A DNA stretch of 64,000 nucleotides from Tomocerus qinae (Eukaryota; Arthropoda; Collembola; Entomobryomorpha; Tomoceridae): NCBI GenBank assembly GCA_020055645.1, contig CM034547.1, positions 28,954,513 to 29,018,512 of the forward strand. The letters are read 5' to 3'. The notes beneath the pieces were generated by a model. It worked only from the letters and a program-made list of their open reading frames with translations. It was not told where the DNA came from and made no database searches. Of this stretch, positions 14,422-32,180 are shown one piece after another (positions within the stretch are counted from its first letter, which is position 1; each line of letters begins with the position of its first letter). The translations under genes were made by a program, and so were the position numbers.

Positions 14422-15879
14422 TTATGCGACTATAGCACTGTTATTAATCCGCATTTCATATTGATTTTGCATTTGGAGACCCTGTGACAAGTAGGAAGGA
14501 AGATTTGGGTAGAGTTTAATTGGTAAATCCCAAACCATTGTCTCAATGTTAATAGAATTAGGGCCCTGCCATATTTGTCCATCAAGGTCATCTACTTTTG
14601 GTTGTTCTAAAGGCTTCATCAGTAAACTTTTGTTGTCAGCAGTGCTTGTAACAAATTCAAAATGTAGTCGCCACTTGAGATTGACAAGGTCTGTGTAGAA
14701 ACTTGGAGTGACATGCAGTGGGACAGGTAGCACAAAATGGGTTTGTTGATAACCAACACACATTTCGTGAAATTTCGAAAAGGAATTTATAGATGGTTTT
14801 TGTCCCTCTGATTTTCTACACTCTGGAGTAACCTCTTCGACACTTTGAAGAGTTACAGCAAATTGGATACATGGTACATTGGACTCAGAAAAGTCTAGGG
14901 AGCCCACAATGTCTTCTCCCAGTTTATACGCCTGTTTGAATATACAAAACTTGACTACGTGACCCCTTGCGTTTGTAACATTGTAAAATTTCTGATTTCT
15001 TTGGGAAGTAACGACTTGGAGAACTTGTAAAGCTGAGTCCAGTGGAGATTCTCTATCTTGATCAGAAAGAAATGGATTGGAAGGTGTCAGATCTTCACTG
15101 CCATTCAGAATCGCAGAATCAGTGAATTCTGTAATGTAATGACCATTACATATTTAATAAAAAAATATAACATTAAAGAATTATTGCATAAAATGTTTAA
15201 TGAAGTCCGTTTTCATTTAACCTTGAAGCACCAATACCCGAATAGGTACTCGGAGAAGACGAATAGGCGAATTCACTCTTTGAGTTCCAACAGTAAGTTT
15301 GTAAGCATATTTTACTGTATTTCCCCTAAAGGACGGAGGACCTTCAACAGGTAGCGTTTCCCGATACCAAACTATAATATAGAAAATTATTGATTTCCTT
15401 TGCTGGCACAGATGACAAAAATCATGAAATTCTATTGTATGTACAAAATCCCAATATTATAACGTACATGTTTTGCTTTCTCCTGGAAGTAGCCTCAAGT
15501 CACAAAATAGGATATAAGGTTTAGTAGAAATTACAACCCTTGCTGTTACATTTCCACCAACAAGTCCAGCTGATCCAGATGGGCCACCATTACTTCCTGA
15601 AGATGTGTCGACTCTGCAAGGAGCAAAAGAGGTTCTGCTGTTTGTAACAGCTTGTTCTTCCGCACAAAGGGCAGGTTGTGCAGGAACATTGACACGGGAC
15701 TGGCTCACCCAACAATGACAATGGATTTGAGCACTGGCCCAAGCCAATACTTCTTCCTGGTCGTTCCATTGAGATTTTGCATCTGGAGGGGGAGATGGAT
15801 TCCTAAGAGTTATTCCAACTTCTACTGTTTCTCCAGCTAAATAAACTCCCTGGACAAGTCTGGCAGTGACTTCTATCAT
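14422..15879 (-). CDS. RGP1: RGP1 homologue, RAB6A-GEF complex partner protein 2
   Basis: Subunit that pairs with RIC1 to form the Golgi guanine-nucleotide exchange factor for Rab6, needed for endosome-to-Golgi retrieval. Three coding exons on the minus strand: 15468-15879, 15222-15371 and 14422-15128, giving about 422 residues (human about 391). The start is placed at [11 protein letters not shown] because the family begins with MIEV. The frame is open upstream to a splice acceptor at about 15939, joining a 5' UTR exon. Conserved blocks seen: [95 protein letters not shown] (across 14860-15010). The fold is arrestin-like in the family. Intron phases close the frame exactly, supporting an intact gene. 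Confidence 0.93.
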
Positions 15880-16402
15880 CGTGTCATTCGTGTCTATCAG
15901 ACGGGTTGGGAACCAGGCATGTGGTCGTATTTCTTCTCTAAAAACAATTACAATTTACAATGGACATTATGGCATAAAATATAGTGAGTTTTAATCAATA
16001 CAACTTATAATTGTTGATTATCGCGTATAATGTAATAGATGACTATAATAATATACTAGTAAGAGTAGACTGAGTAGAGTAGAGTAACTATAATAACTTC
16101 GAGATAACTAAAACTATACTTGTTGATATTTCTCGCTAACTAATAATACGAAAATAATACATTATTCTATCATCCATTATTACTTTTACTTTAAGACTTT
16201 ACCACTTGAAAATTTTAGTAATAATAATAATAATTGGTAATATTTAGTTTTGAGTAAAGCTATACATACCAGTGACCAGCCAAGTTGACAATCTCAACAG
16301 TTTTTTAACAGCTGTCTAACTTGAATTGTGGGAAAGGTCTATACAGTAAAGTAATGTAAAGAAAAAAATCCTATCAACAATCAAAGCATAAAGACCACTT
16401 AC

Positions 16403-16560
16403 CTTTACACGTGAAACACAATAAGGCAAACACTCAACACACACAGCACAAAAACTGGGAACAGTTGGGGCAAGATGACATTTTGGTTAGCTCCTTCTGT
16501 TTCAGTTCAATTTCATTTCTTCAGTCACATCACATTCACTAATACTACGTAAAGTTTAAT
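16403..16560 (-). other. probable RGP1 5' untranslated exon
   Basis: On the minus strand a segment ends in AAAG followed by GTAAGT (donor at about 16397-16402). It can splice to the acceptor before 15938, just upstream of the RGP1 initiator. It contains a short upstream ORF (ATG near 16485, M-S-S-C-P-N-C...) that stops after about 15 codons, so it is non-coding for RGP1. The upstream limit is not visible and the 16560 boundary is arbitrary. Confidence 0.4.
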
Positions 16561-16589
16561 GTTTGATGATTAAAAATTTAAGATTATGG

Positions 16590-16842
16590 TTCCGATACAC
16601 GGCATCAGCAGCGGTACAAGCAGCACCGGCCTACTCCGTCCGCCACATAACCTCTTATTATGAAAGGTACCGATGCACCGCATCAGCGGTACAAGCAAAA
16701 TCGGCCTACTCCGTCCGCCACGTAACCTCTTATTCTGAAAGGTTCCGATGCACGGTATCAGCGGTACAAGCAGTACCGTCGTCCGCCACGTAACCTCTTA
16801 CCTCGAAGTTTCCGATGCACGACATCATCAGTGGTACAACTA
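16590..16842. repeat. about 3.3 copies of a 67-78 bp tandem repeat
   Basis: The motif CCGATGCACG...CATCAGCGGTACAAGCA recurs at 16592, 16670, 16745 and 16812, giving spacings of 78, 75 and 67 bp. Each unit also carries CTACTCCGTCCGCCACGTAACCTCTTA or a shortened form of it. The tract is G+C-rich compared with the flanks and lies directly upstream of RGP1. It creates a spurious repetitive reading frame at 16563-16793 that I do not regard as a gene. It could be a promoter-proximal minisatellite or part of a mobile element together with the foldback next to it. Confidence 0.8.
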
Positions 16843-16854
16843 CAAGTAGTAAAT

Positions 16855-17205
16855 TGTGAGATTCCGTACAAAGACCTGCCTGGCTGTCCGGAACCGGAAT
16901 CACAACGTGTATTACAGTTTCAGTGTGACAAGTCCTCTTTTGTATTAGAAAGACAATGGAATAGGTTCCATAAAATAGACCTCCTACCTTCATTTGCTCG
17001 ACTCGAGTTTTCGTTGAAGTTAAGTCTATTGTAAAGCAACATATTATGATCTATTGTCTTTCTATTACAAAAGAGGACTTGTCAAACTGAAACTATAATA
17101 TTGGACTATTTTCTAAAACCGTGGAAATACCATACCTATCCATGCTTTGGTGCAATTCCGGACAAACAGGTCTACATCTACATCGCCCGGAATTTCACAA
17201 TACCT
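16855..17205. repeat. foldback element with 44-bp inverted arms
   Basis: 16917-16960 and 17050-17093 are inverted copies of each other with two or three mismatches over 44 bp (core GACAAGTCCTCTTTTGTA). They are separated by 89 bp. The pairing continues outward imperfectly: AGACCTG...GTCCGG at 16872-16891 matches the reverse complement of CCGGACAAACAGGTCT at 17158-17173, and TTGTGAGATTCCGTAC at 16855 matches GGAATTTCACAAT at about 17190. The whole 350 bp could fold into one long hairpin. It has no coding potential. Confidence 0.7.
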
Positions 17206-17401
17206 GTCTACGCCCCGTCTAAATTTTAGATGAACAATAGCTTAATTTATTCCTAAAAAAAGTTGCCGAGGCCTTCTTTTCTTAAATGTCTATGTCTATA
17301 TATTAGTCCAAAAAAGTAACATTTTTGAATAGAATATTTAATACAAATTGCTTTTATTTGAAAAATACTTGAATATAAATATGCATGTAATAAATTACTG
17401 G

Positions 17402-18782
17402 TTACTCATCATCGTCATCTGGCTCTTCAAAGTCCTTTGTTTTAACGTCTGCTTCTTCGGAGACTCCCATTATCATATCGACCATAATGAATAGATTTTC
17501 TAAGTTTGATTCTTTACGAAGATCCATAGGGAAAAATCGGACTAAACTAAAGTCATCTAGAACTTTTCCTATTGCTGCGGTTAAACTTAAAAACTTTTCG
17601 TTCCAAGATGACTCAGGGTGTTCCATTAGTATACCTTCAGAATCAGGTTCCAAAAATCTCTCAATATTCTTTTTGTCCCGTTTACTGAGTAAATCCATTT
17701 TTGTAAGAAGATTTACATGAGGAATTCCTAAATTGATCATAGTACTAAGAGCGGTCATAGCCCCAGCAATAAATTTCGATCCATCGGTGAGGAAATGAGC
17801 GTCAAGAGTAAATATTCCACAAACACGAAAATCCCAATCTTCCAATTGTTTGACAAACCGTTTCATGATATCCATATGTGTGTATATTTCGATTTGACCT
17901 GGACAATCAAATATTATGTAGTCACCGTCTCCTTCCTGACCGATTTCTTCCAATAGCCAGTCTTCAAGATGTTCCATTAAAAATCTAAATAAAAAATAAG
18001 AAAGAACAAATCACAAAGCATTCCACAAACATTACTACGTATTACTAAAAATAAAATACCCTAATAATCCACATTTTTAAGCTAGAAGAGAGAAATTAAC
18101 TTACTCCATACAGTAAACGAGACCTCCATTCGGACCTAGGCAAAAAATATTCAATTACTCATAACTCACTCGAATTTTAACATCTAAATGCCAAATACGT
18201 TTTGTATATTAATTTGTGAGCAGTAAGACTTACCTAATTTCAATTCCTCTGCGTCCATTACATCATCCACCTGAACCAAATCCCTGATGTCTGCCATTGG
18301 AGTATAGTCAAAATGTTCTGCTGCCGGATCTAAATTCACAATTTGAACCGATCTTTTGGTGACAGCCGCATGTTTCTCCACGAAGTTGCAGTACGTGCTC
18401 TGGAACCAGAATTGACATTTAAAAATATATATATTATCAGCTGTACGATGGTCAACAGTACAGTCAGTTGTCAGTACGTCTTCTTAGTATCATTATTTGA
18501 CGAGTAATCAAAATATTTTATGGTGCATAGTGCATGGCCGAACTAATGTATGTATATATTTTAGTAATACTTTAGCAATAAATTGGAAACTGTTAACTTT
18601 CCAGTTAGCTAACATAGCAGCTAGGCATGCTAAATAAATTATTGTGTTAACGATGGATGATGATTAATTGGACTTTGGGTGAGAGTAGTATAGAATTAAA
18701 ATAAAAACGCATATTTCATATTTATTATTATGCTTACCTTTCCACACCCTGCCGGTCCCATAATTATTTGAGCAAATCTCAT
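17402..18782 (-). CDS. GPN3: GPN-loop GTPase 3
   Basis: Cytoplasmic GPN-loop GTPase that works with GPN1 in assembly and nuclear import of RNA polymerase II. Four exons on the minus strand: 18738-18782 ([16 protein letters not shown]-loop), 18235 to about 18401 ([11 protein letters not shown], then [11 protein letters not shown] and [12 protein letters not shown]), about 18107-18138 (the diagnostic GPN loop, GPNGG, then LVYCME) and 17402 to about 17986 ([25 protein letters not shown], and an acidic C-terminus EEPDDDDE). The nucleotide-binding motifs G1, G3 (DCPGQ) and G4 (TKMD) are intact. The P-loop Lys/Ser pair is split by intron 1. Total length of about 280 residues fits the family. The gene lies head-to-tail with the zeta GST gene upstream on the same strand. 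Confidence 0.95.
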
Positions 18783-19293
18783 TGCTGGAGTTAGTTAGAA
18801 TAGTACAAATTAAAATTAAATACAAATACAATAGTACTATGCCTATAACTAACTATAGTATAATAGTACTCTTTGGATTGTACAACTTTCAACTTTTGGA
18901 AATCGTGTTTAGGAGGTTGCTATTATTGCAATTTACCGCCCACAACACTTTGCAAGCGATGGAACGGAAAAAGTACAAGATGCCCCATTTCCTCTATGTA
19001 CAATGTACAATATAATGTGTATTATAAGTATATAAATATTTAACAATTGCTTTTGAGTCATTATGTTCGCATTTTTCTTCATTATTGAATTTTGTGATTT
19101 TAATTATTAGATATACTATGGCGGAATTATGTTAAATTATATGTTGCGTTAAAGTAAAATGAAATGATTTTTACTGTACTTTTCCAAGAGATAAATGGTA
19201 AATTAAGATAGATATTAAAGTAGAAATGTTATTCATGTGTACAGCCCAAAAGTATAATTTATTGGAATTGCTTAATCAAGATTTAACATCTTT
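18783..19293. other. intergenic spacer between GPN3 and the zeta GST gene
   Basis: About 510 bp of AT-rich sequence that should contain the GPN3 promoter and the 3' UTR of the upstream GST gene on the same strand. I see no TATA box in a convincing position and no conserved reading frame. Confidence 0.4.
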
Positions 19294-20623
19294 TTATTTC
19301 TTGAGCTCTGGAGGACAGTCAGGCTGTACAAACGGATGAGCAGTTTGAAAAGGTTCCAATTTCTCCAAGACTTCGTTGATTTTTGAAATCGTTGGGTAAG
19401 ACGCCATATTTACTTGGAAACTGTCAAAGAATAGAAAACCGTTATATGTCAAAGAATAGAAATATTAGCAAACCGTTATCATTGTAAGTATGAGAGTGAT
19501 TAATGTTAATAATTAGGGGTTTGTTGTGCTCAAGTGCCATTATACCGATGAGCAGCTGCAACTTGTGGAACAAGAAAGATATCGGCCCAAGATAATTCAT
19601 CTCCGACACAATATTTTCCACTGCTGTCGGCCAAAACATTTTCTAAAGCTGAAAATCAATACATTTTGATGATCAATGTATTTAATATATTTAGTAGTAT
19701 TCATGAATCTATTATTTTCAATAATGTTTTTAAACAATGCACCACGAAATCCTTTTTCAACCCAAAATTTTGCCCATTCTGTTCTCTTTTCCGCATCTTC
19801 ACTACATTTTAATAAAACTGATAAATTCTGCAAAGGCTGTATTCCCGAACCAACAATCTCACAGATCTCTCGGACCTTTGCACCAAAAAGTTATACCGTT
19901 TCTTTCATTTGTGTATTTTTATCAGGTTAAAGCTATGATAAATAATTAACGAACCTTATGCCGTTTTAATGGATCCTGAGGAATCAAAGGTGTTTCAGGG
20001 TAGACTTCGTCAAGATATTCGAGTATAGCCATCTACGCGGGTATTATGTTTGGAAACGCATATGAATGTAAACCAATAAAAAATCAGCAAATCTAATTTA
20101 GCCCACTAATTAATTACTGCGTGTTTTAATAAATATAGTTAAAGCTTACACTTTGAGTTAAAACATTTCCGTCGATAACAAATGCAGGGACTTGTCCCAT
20201 AGGATTTAATTTCAGATATTCCTCTCCTAACTAAAATGGAATTAATGAATTAGATATACTTTTATGTAGAAAATTACAGGATAACTAAAGTAACCAACTC
20301 CAAAGCTATATATAGCTAAATTAGCTATATTGTCCAAGGACAAGGACTAACGATATTTAAGCATATAAACGGAAACGGAAGTAATTACAATAGTTTAATA
20401 ACATTACCTGCTCTTTTTTGAGCAAATTTATTGTCTTCAACTCGTAGTTAATTTTTTTGCATGCCAGTGCTGTTTTGATAAAGTAAAATCAATAATAAAA
20501 AGAGTTAGTATTTCCCATGTAAATTAAAATACTAAAATCGTGAACTAGCTAACCAATCCTGAGTCTCCAAGATGCGCCACTGCGAAAATATGAGTACATC
20601 ACAGGCATCTGCGTACTTGCCAT
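19294..20623 (-). CDS. GSTZ1: maleylacetoacetate isomerase / glutathione S-transferase zeta
   Basis: Cytosolic zeta-class GST that isomerises maleylacetoacetate to fumarylacetoacetate with glutathione, the penultimate step of tyrosine breakdown. Exons on the minus strand lie near 20555-20623 (MASTQMPVMYSYFRSGASWRLRI), 20410-20467, 20153-20229 (LNPMGQVPAFVIDGNVLTQS), 19957-20033 (MAILEYLDEVYPETPLIPQDP), 19749-19880 (GSGIQPLQNLSVL, EWAKFWVEKGF), 19549-19649 (KYCVGDELSWADIFLVPQVA) and 19294-19420 (YPTISKINEVLEKLEPFQTAHP). GIQPLQNL and YCVGDE.S.AD..LVPQV are zeta-class signatures. At the 19749 end the frame closes through a GTGCAT donor, giving FRALENVL. Unusual: the catalytic Ser-Ser-Cys-Ser-Trp motif reads Ser-Gly-Ala-Ser-Trp, so the active-site Cys is Ala. 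Length is about 215 residues, normal for the class. Confidence 0.94.
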
Positions 20624-22809
20624 TTTGATATGAAGATAAAGTCACCTAATTACGTAAAATTATTTTAAGTAATTAGTAAATTAAGTTTAAATTATGTCAA
20701 AAATCATGAAATGGACATGCAAAAGAAATTTACTTGCAACAGAATTTCTTGGTAAAGGTAGACTGGGAAAAATGATAAACAAATTGGTAATAGTAGATTT
20801 AGTTTTCTATAAATTGGCAATAAGTGGTAAATGAAACAAACTTCAAACTTAAAGTATCGTATTATTGTTTATTTTATCGGCTAGTTGTGAGTGAGATTGG
20901 GAAAGACCTAATTCCAAGTGCTAGCCGTTCATGCAAATAGTCTAAACTCTAAACAATTCTTTCTACAAAATTGACAAAGATTATCCCAAATATCAGTTTT
21001 TTCTACTACTCAGAGTGAGAAAAACTTGTCACAAATATTCGATTTGTTATTGAAACACTTTGATTGAATACTCGCAGGACAAGTTCAAGTTTGTTGATAG
21101 TAGTCGACCTTGTAATAAAATTACTCCTGAAATTATACCCTCAACACGATAGTCGAACTTGGATTGGAACATGGCAACATTCAGTCGGTTTAAAAGTGAT
21201 TGAGATTTCAGAGTACAATAAATTGGAAACGCCTTTTGTAAATTCGTTGTCCTTTATGGAGTAGTAGTCAGATTAAATAGGTATTTGCTATTCATACGAA
21301 CCAACCAACACAATTTATGTAATCTCTATTTTCTCTATTATGTGTTTGTATTTCATCATGAGCGTACGTGTGAATTGGTGTGTACTACAAATTATTATTG
21401 TATAATCTGACTTTATTGTTCAAATGATTACAATTTGAAATCTTTGCGCATACCTCACACATAAATATTATCCTTCGGTCTAAATTCATAAGCTTATTTA
21501 TTTCTTTACAGCAGTTTTTAATACTAAAACTAAGTAAAGAATTAAGCAATAGTGATAATCGTAAATCATTTTTGGCATAATTTGTCAGGGCATTTCTTGT
21601 ATCAATAATGAACTCCCTCGTTTGTGCTAGGTAATCACTAATCACACATATACAGGTACACACACACAAATGCTTAAGATGTCTATAAAGATATATAATG
21701 ATATCAAATGTTGAGTTATTGAGAATGCATACATTAAAGAGCTTTTCTTAAGTCTATAGTCTATAGGTATGAGATAAAAGAGGCTCATTGGAATCAACTT
21801 CTATTTATTAGACGTAGTCAAATTGTTTAGTGAAATACCTTACTGAAAAAAGTATGAGGAAATTATAATAAATAATGTATTAAATGACCTTGATTATCAA
21901 TCAATTATCGAAAAGTCTATTATTACTCTCTCTCATGTAAGTTATAAGTACAAGAAGTGTAATAATTAATGTAATTGGGTATAGTGTAAGTGTAAGGCAT
22001 CTTTTTCACATAAACCAATCCACTGCATGTAATATAAAATGATACATTCATACCGTTACCTCATTACCAAATACCATCTGTATGCGAAAGCCTTCGGGGT
22101 ATATTTTCAATCGGTTAAGAACCTGCTACTACTTACTACCCAACAAGACAGAACAGAAAAGTCAGTAAACCTAGTTCCTAGACCTAAACTGTGCCCAACA
22201 CAAATCCTTGTACAGGTGTTTGTGTATATCAAGTAAAATAGTTTGTTGCGCTGTCAAAAATAGAATACAAAATAGGCAAATGTGAAGGCAAATAACCAAA
22301 AGTACATTTTTAGGTTATTTTATTAATACATTTTATTGTATTGTAGATGGCATACATAAATTCTCAATTCCTGAACATATTTGTTGTCCTCATTTTTCAC
22401 GAAGGGATTCTGTCAAAGTAATATAAGTGATTATTGCTCGAGAAATTCTTGTAGGTAAACACGTTAAAAATTTCTTTACAGATCATTCTAAATTAAATGA
22501 AGTGTATTCACTCTTTTAGTTTGCATTACGTACAGGCAATAAACAATGTGAGCTTGTTCTATTTGTATGAACAATTATTTATTGCAGTGTTAACATTTCA
22601 GCATAAATAAAGTTTATTGATTTGGTTGCAACATTTACATCATTAAACACTTTGGTACAATTAACAACCGGTGATTTGTGTTTTTCTAGCATAGAAGCAA
22701 GGAAATTCACAGTCTTATTTCAAATTTGGTTACTGTCCAGTGCACGAATGAATGAAGCTTAAACTGACAGTGGTACAAATATCTTGCCCTTGTCCTACTT
22801 TCTGAAACG
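20624..22809. other. 2.2-kb intergenic region between divergent GSTZ1 and POMT2
   Basis: Shared upstream region of two divergently transcribed genes. It is AT-rich throughout with scattered short ORFs of no recognisable content and a short CA run (21660-21668). No TATA box, RNA gene or mobile-element terminus was identified. Confidence 0.4.
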
Positions 22810-25800
22810 ATGTAAGTAAATCTTCTTGTGTATTATGTGATATTTATGTATTAGTTCTGTGCTTGACTCATTTTATTTGCTATCTCATATAGGGGAGAAA
22901 AAGGGAAAAGGAAAAATCGAGGATCCACACCAAAGATTCAAGAAAGTCGAACAACTTCGACTAGTGTCTCCACTAATAGCGAATCTATTACCAAAACAAA
23001 TCAGAGTATTTCCACCAAACATAATGATGAGGATGGCAATTCACCGCTTAATCAAGGCTCTGATACAGATAGCAGTAATGAGCCAGAAAGAAATCAGAAA
23101 AGCAAAAGAGGACGCAATCCTCTTCCAAAACAATTCGGAAGGAATCAAAATAAAGACAGTGATTGGTCTTGGACATTATTTATTATTATAGTCACACTTG
23201 GCGTTGTTACTAGATTTTACAAAGTTGAAGAACCTGATCATGTTTGTTGGGATGAAACTCATTTCGGAAAAATGGGCAGTTGGTACATCAATAGAACTTT
23301 TTTCTTTGATGTACATCCCCCGTTAGGAAAGGTGATACAAATTAATACTAAAAATCTTTTAAACGCACTTATTTATATGTCAGTAAAAATTCTCATTTTT
23401 AACTTTTTAGATGATGGTCGGTCTATTTGGCTTTTTAACTGGTTACGACGGAACCTTTTCATTCGAAAATCCTGGACAAAAATACAATGAAACGCAATAT
23501 CTAGGAATGAGACTGGTAAAAATATTTGTACCACAATTGGAAATTCCACCAGGGATAATATTACTAATCGTCATTCTATCAAAATATAGTGCTGCACAGC
23601 GATGGGGTCGTTTTTGGTGCCTTTTTCATATCTAACTGTTTGGGAAATGACAGGATCTTCTACAGCTGCTTGTTTGGGAGCGTCATTTATTCTTTTTGAT
23701 GTTGGATTACTGACATTAACTCAATATATTTTATTGGATCCTATCCTCCTATTTTTTATAAGTGGATCTATTTACTCATCTTTCAAATTCTACACTTACC
23801 GAAAAAAGTAAAAACCATGAATAACCTATGGTTTTCATATGCCTTTTTAATGCGTAGTACAATAGAAAAATCTGCGGCTGTACAGAATTTATTGTTAAAT
23901 AATGGTTTAACTGATTTTTTCACAGGCCTTTTTCGTTTATTTGGTGGACGTGGCTGGCTTTGACAGGCATATTTATTTCCTGCTCCATAAGTGTCAAGTT
24001 TGTTGGGCTGTTTACAGTACTTTACATCGGACTCCGCACAATTTATGAACTATGGGAGATTCTAGGAGATTTAACACAACCAATTGTAACATATCACAAA
24101 AACTCCTGTTCGCATGAATCTCAGAATGAGTATTTATTGTATGCAATCTTTATTTGGCTTTAGACATACACTGTGAAGCACTTTATCGCCAGAGCATTGT
24201 GCCTAATTGCTTTGCCCATCGCTCTCTACGTTACCTTTTTCTACATCCACTTAGCCGTCCTAAATAGAAGGTAAAGTGTTACAAGTGCAGATTTAATTAT
24301 TATTTTGCATGATGCATGCATACTAGATTTGCTAAATGAAATTGTTTATTTTCAAATACAGTGGAAACGGAGATGGATTCTACAGCTCTGGGTTCCAAAG
24401 TCAGTTAATAGGCAATCCATTGTATAATGCCAGTATGCCAAAAGAGGTAGCATATGGGGCTGTTATAACAATCAAGTGCCAGCGAACTGGAGGAGGGTAC
24501 TTGCATTCACATTGGCATCTGTATCCAGAAGGAGTTGGGGCCAAACAGCAACAGGTAATATAAAATTGAAACTGTACTACTAATAATCTTTCGTATATTT
24601 TTACATCACTGTTCATTTCTAATAAATACTTATGACAAACAGATAACCACATATGCTCATAAAGATGACAACAATAAATGGATCATTAAAAAGTTTAACG
24701 AAGCTGCCCCAAAATTGGATGATGTTGATGCGCCAATAGAACTTATCCGCAGTGGAGATTTAGTTCGCCTTGAGCATTTAGTTACTCAGAGAAATCTCCA
24801 TTCACACAGAATAACTGCACCAGTTACTAAAAAGCACTGGCAAGTCACAGGCTATGGAGAAAATGGTACGGGAGATGCAAATGACGTTTGGCGAGTAGAA
24901 ATAGTTGGAGGAAATACTGGGGATCTAGTTACAGTTGTTAGCAGTCGAATCCGTTTCATTCACCAATTACTTAACTGTGTCTTGTCCGGTACGGGAAAAC
25001 AACTTCCTAAATGGGCTTACGAACAAATGGAAGTTTCATGCAGCACAAACCTAAGGGATATTCGAAAGAGTACATATTGGAATGTAGAAGAAAATCACTT
25101 TCCCCGATGTAAGTCAATTAGCCATTACAATAAACAATTAATTCTTGTATTGAGGAAAACTGCTTAAAAGTTAACAATTGAATTTCTTTCAGTACCTAAT
25201 GTCAGTTTTCAAGTTCACGCCCCGAATTTTATAGAGAAACTAGTAGAATCTCACACTATCATGTTTGAAGGAAATGCTGGACTGAAACCAAAAGAAGGCG
25301 AAGTTACTTCTCGTCCTTGGCAATGGCCAATTAATTATCGGGTACATATTTTGGACTATAAATTGGTGAAAGCTTTTCTTCTATATGTTTTGACCAGTTT
25401 TTAATTTTTCTTTTTTCTGTATATAGGGGCAATATTTTTCTGGAAGCAATTATCGAGTGTACCTTCTGGGGAATCCAGTTATTTGGTGGGCTAACTTGGC
25501 CTTGTTGTTACTGTTTTGTATTGTTTATGCATATCACGCATGGAGAGCCAAACGAGGATATCAAGAATCTCCTGAAGTTAAAGGTACATTTAAAGCTATA
25601 ACATTGTTAATGAATAATGAAGTATATCTTTAGTCATGTATTTAATGTTCAAATATTTTCAGAATTAAGAGACCAGAGAGTTTGGGCTTGTGGATGGTTA
25701 TTTGTTGGATGGGCTCTGCATTATTTCCCATTTTATACAATGGGAAGAGTTCTTTATTTCCATCATTATTTTCCAGCTCTTTTATTTTCCTCTATGTTGT

Positions 25801-26099
25801 CCGGAGTTATATTGGATTACTTATTCCATTCTTCTACAACCCTGACCAACTTATTTTACTCGAAAAGTACCTACCACATTTTATATGGAGTTTCTCTATC
25901 CGCAGTAGCTTACAGGTCCGTGTTAATTTTTATTGCTTTCACCTGTGATTGATATATATTGATTACAAAATTAACCTAATTTTTGTCTTTCAGTTTCTAT
26001 CTATTTTCACCTTTGGCATATGGATTAAGTGGTCCCTTGGCAGGGGAAACCAATAGTACTATGTACGGGTTAAAATGGCTGGAATCATGGGAGTTTTAA
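22810..26099 (+). CDS. POMT2: protein O-mannosyltransferase 2
   Basis: ER membrane enzyme that, with POMT1, transfers mannose from dolichyl-phosphate mannose to Ser/Thr of dystroglycan and other clients (twisted in Drosophila). The ATG appears split: AT at 22810-22811, donor GTAAGT, then G at 22893. The N-terminal 75 residues are hydrophilic and Ser/Asn-rich. Then come [18 protein letters not shown] (TM1) and the catalytic-loop acidic motif [40 protein letters not shown], and [15 protein letters not shown]. The luminal MIR domains hold [32 protein letters not shown] and [12 protein letters not shown]. The end is [19 protein letters not shown] and [12 protein letters not shown]. About a dozen exons; junctions checked close in frame. 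Asp/Glu of the first loop and both MIR His pairs are present. Confidence 0.94.
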
Positions 26100-26398
26100 C
26101 CTAGGAAGACTTGATCTGGATCTAAATGATCTGAATATTTTCTCATTTCTGAGTTTTTACTGGGTAGTAAATTATAGACCAATTTTTATAGACTTGAGAT
26201 TTTGCAGCATTTTTTATAATATAAATTATTTATTCAAAGTTAGGTACCTAAAGTTGAGATTATAATCATTGTTATACCGTTATTTATGTTTTAAGCTACA
26301 TCATATCAGTGTTAAATTGTTTTGTTATTTTGTGACGCATTTATTATATTAAAGTGAAGTTAATAAAGTATGAAGAGTGCTATTTTCGTGCTTATCTT
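26100..26398. other. convergent 3' flanks of POMT2 and the TASK-like channel
   Basis: 299 bp between two convergent stop codons. An ATTAAA at 26347 and AATAAA at 26362-26367 on the plus strand are likely POMT2 polyadenylation signals. They lie about 30 bp short of the channel gene's stop, so the transcripts probably overlap or abut. Confidence 0.5.

Positions 26399-32180
<5,782 letters not shown>

Noticed and set aside
16563..16793. 76-codon ORF with repeated SAVQAxxAYSVRH segments
   Set aside because: It is a translation of the 78-bp tandem repeat; the repeat drifts out of frame and there is no splice or homology support.
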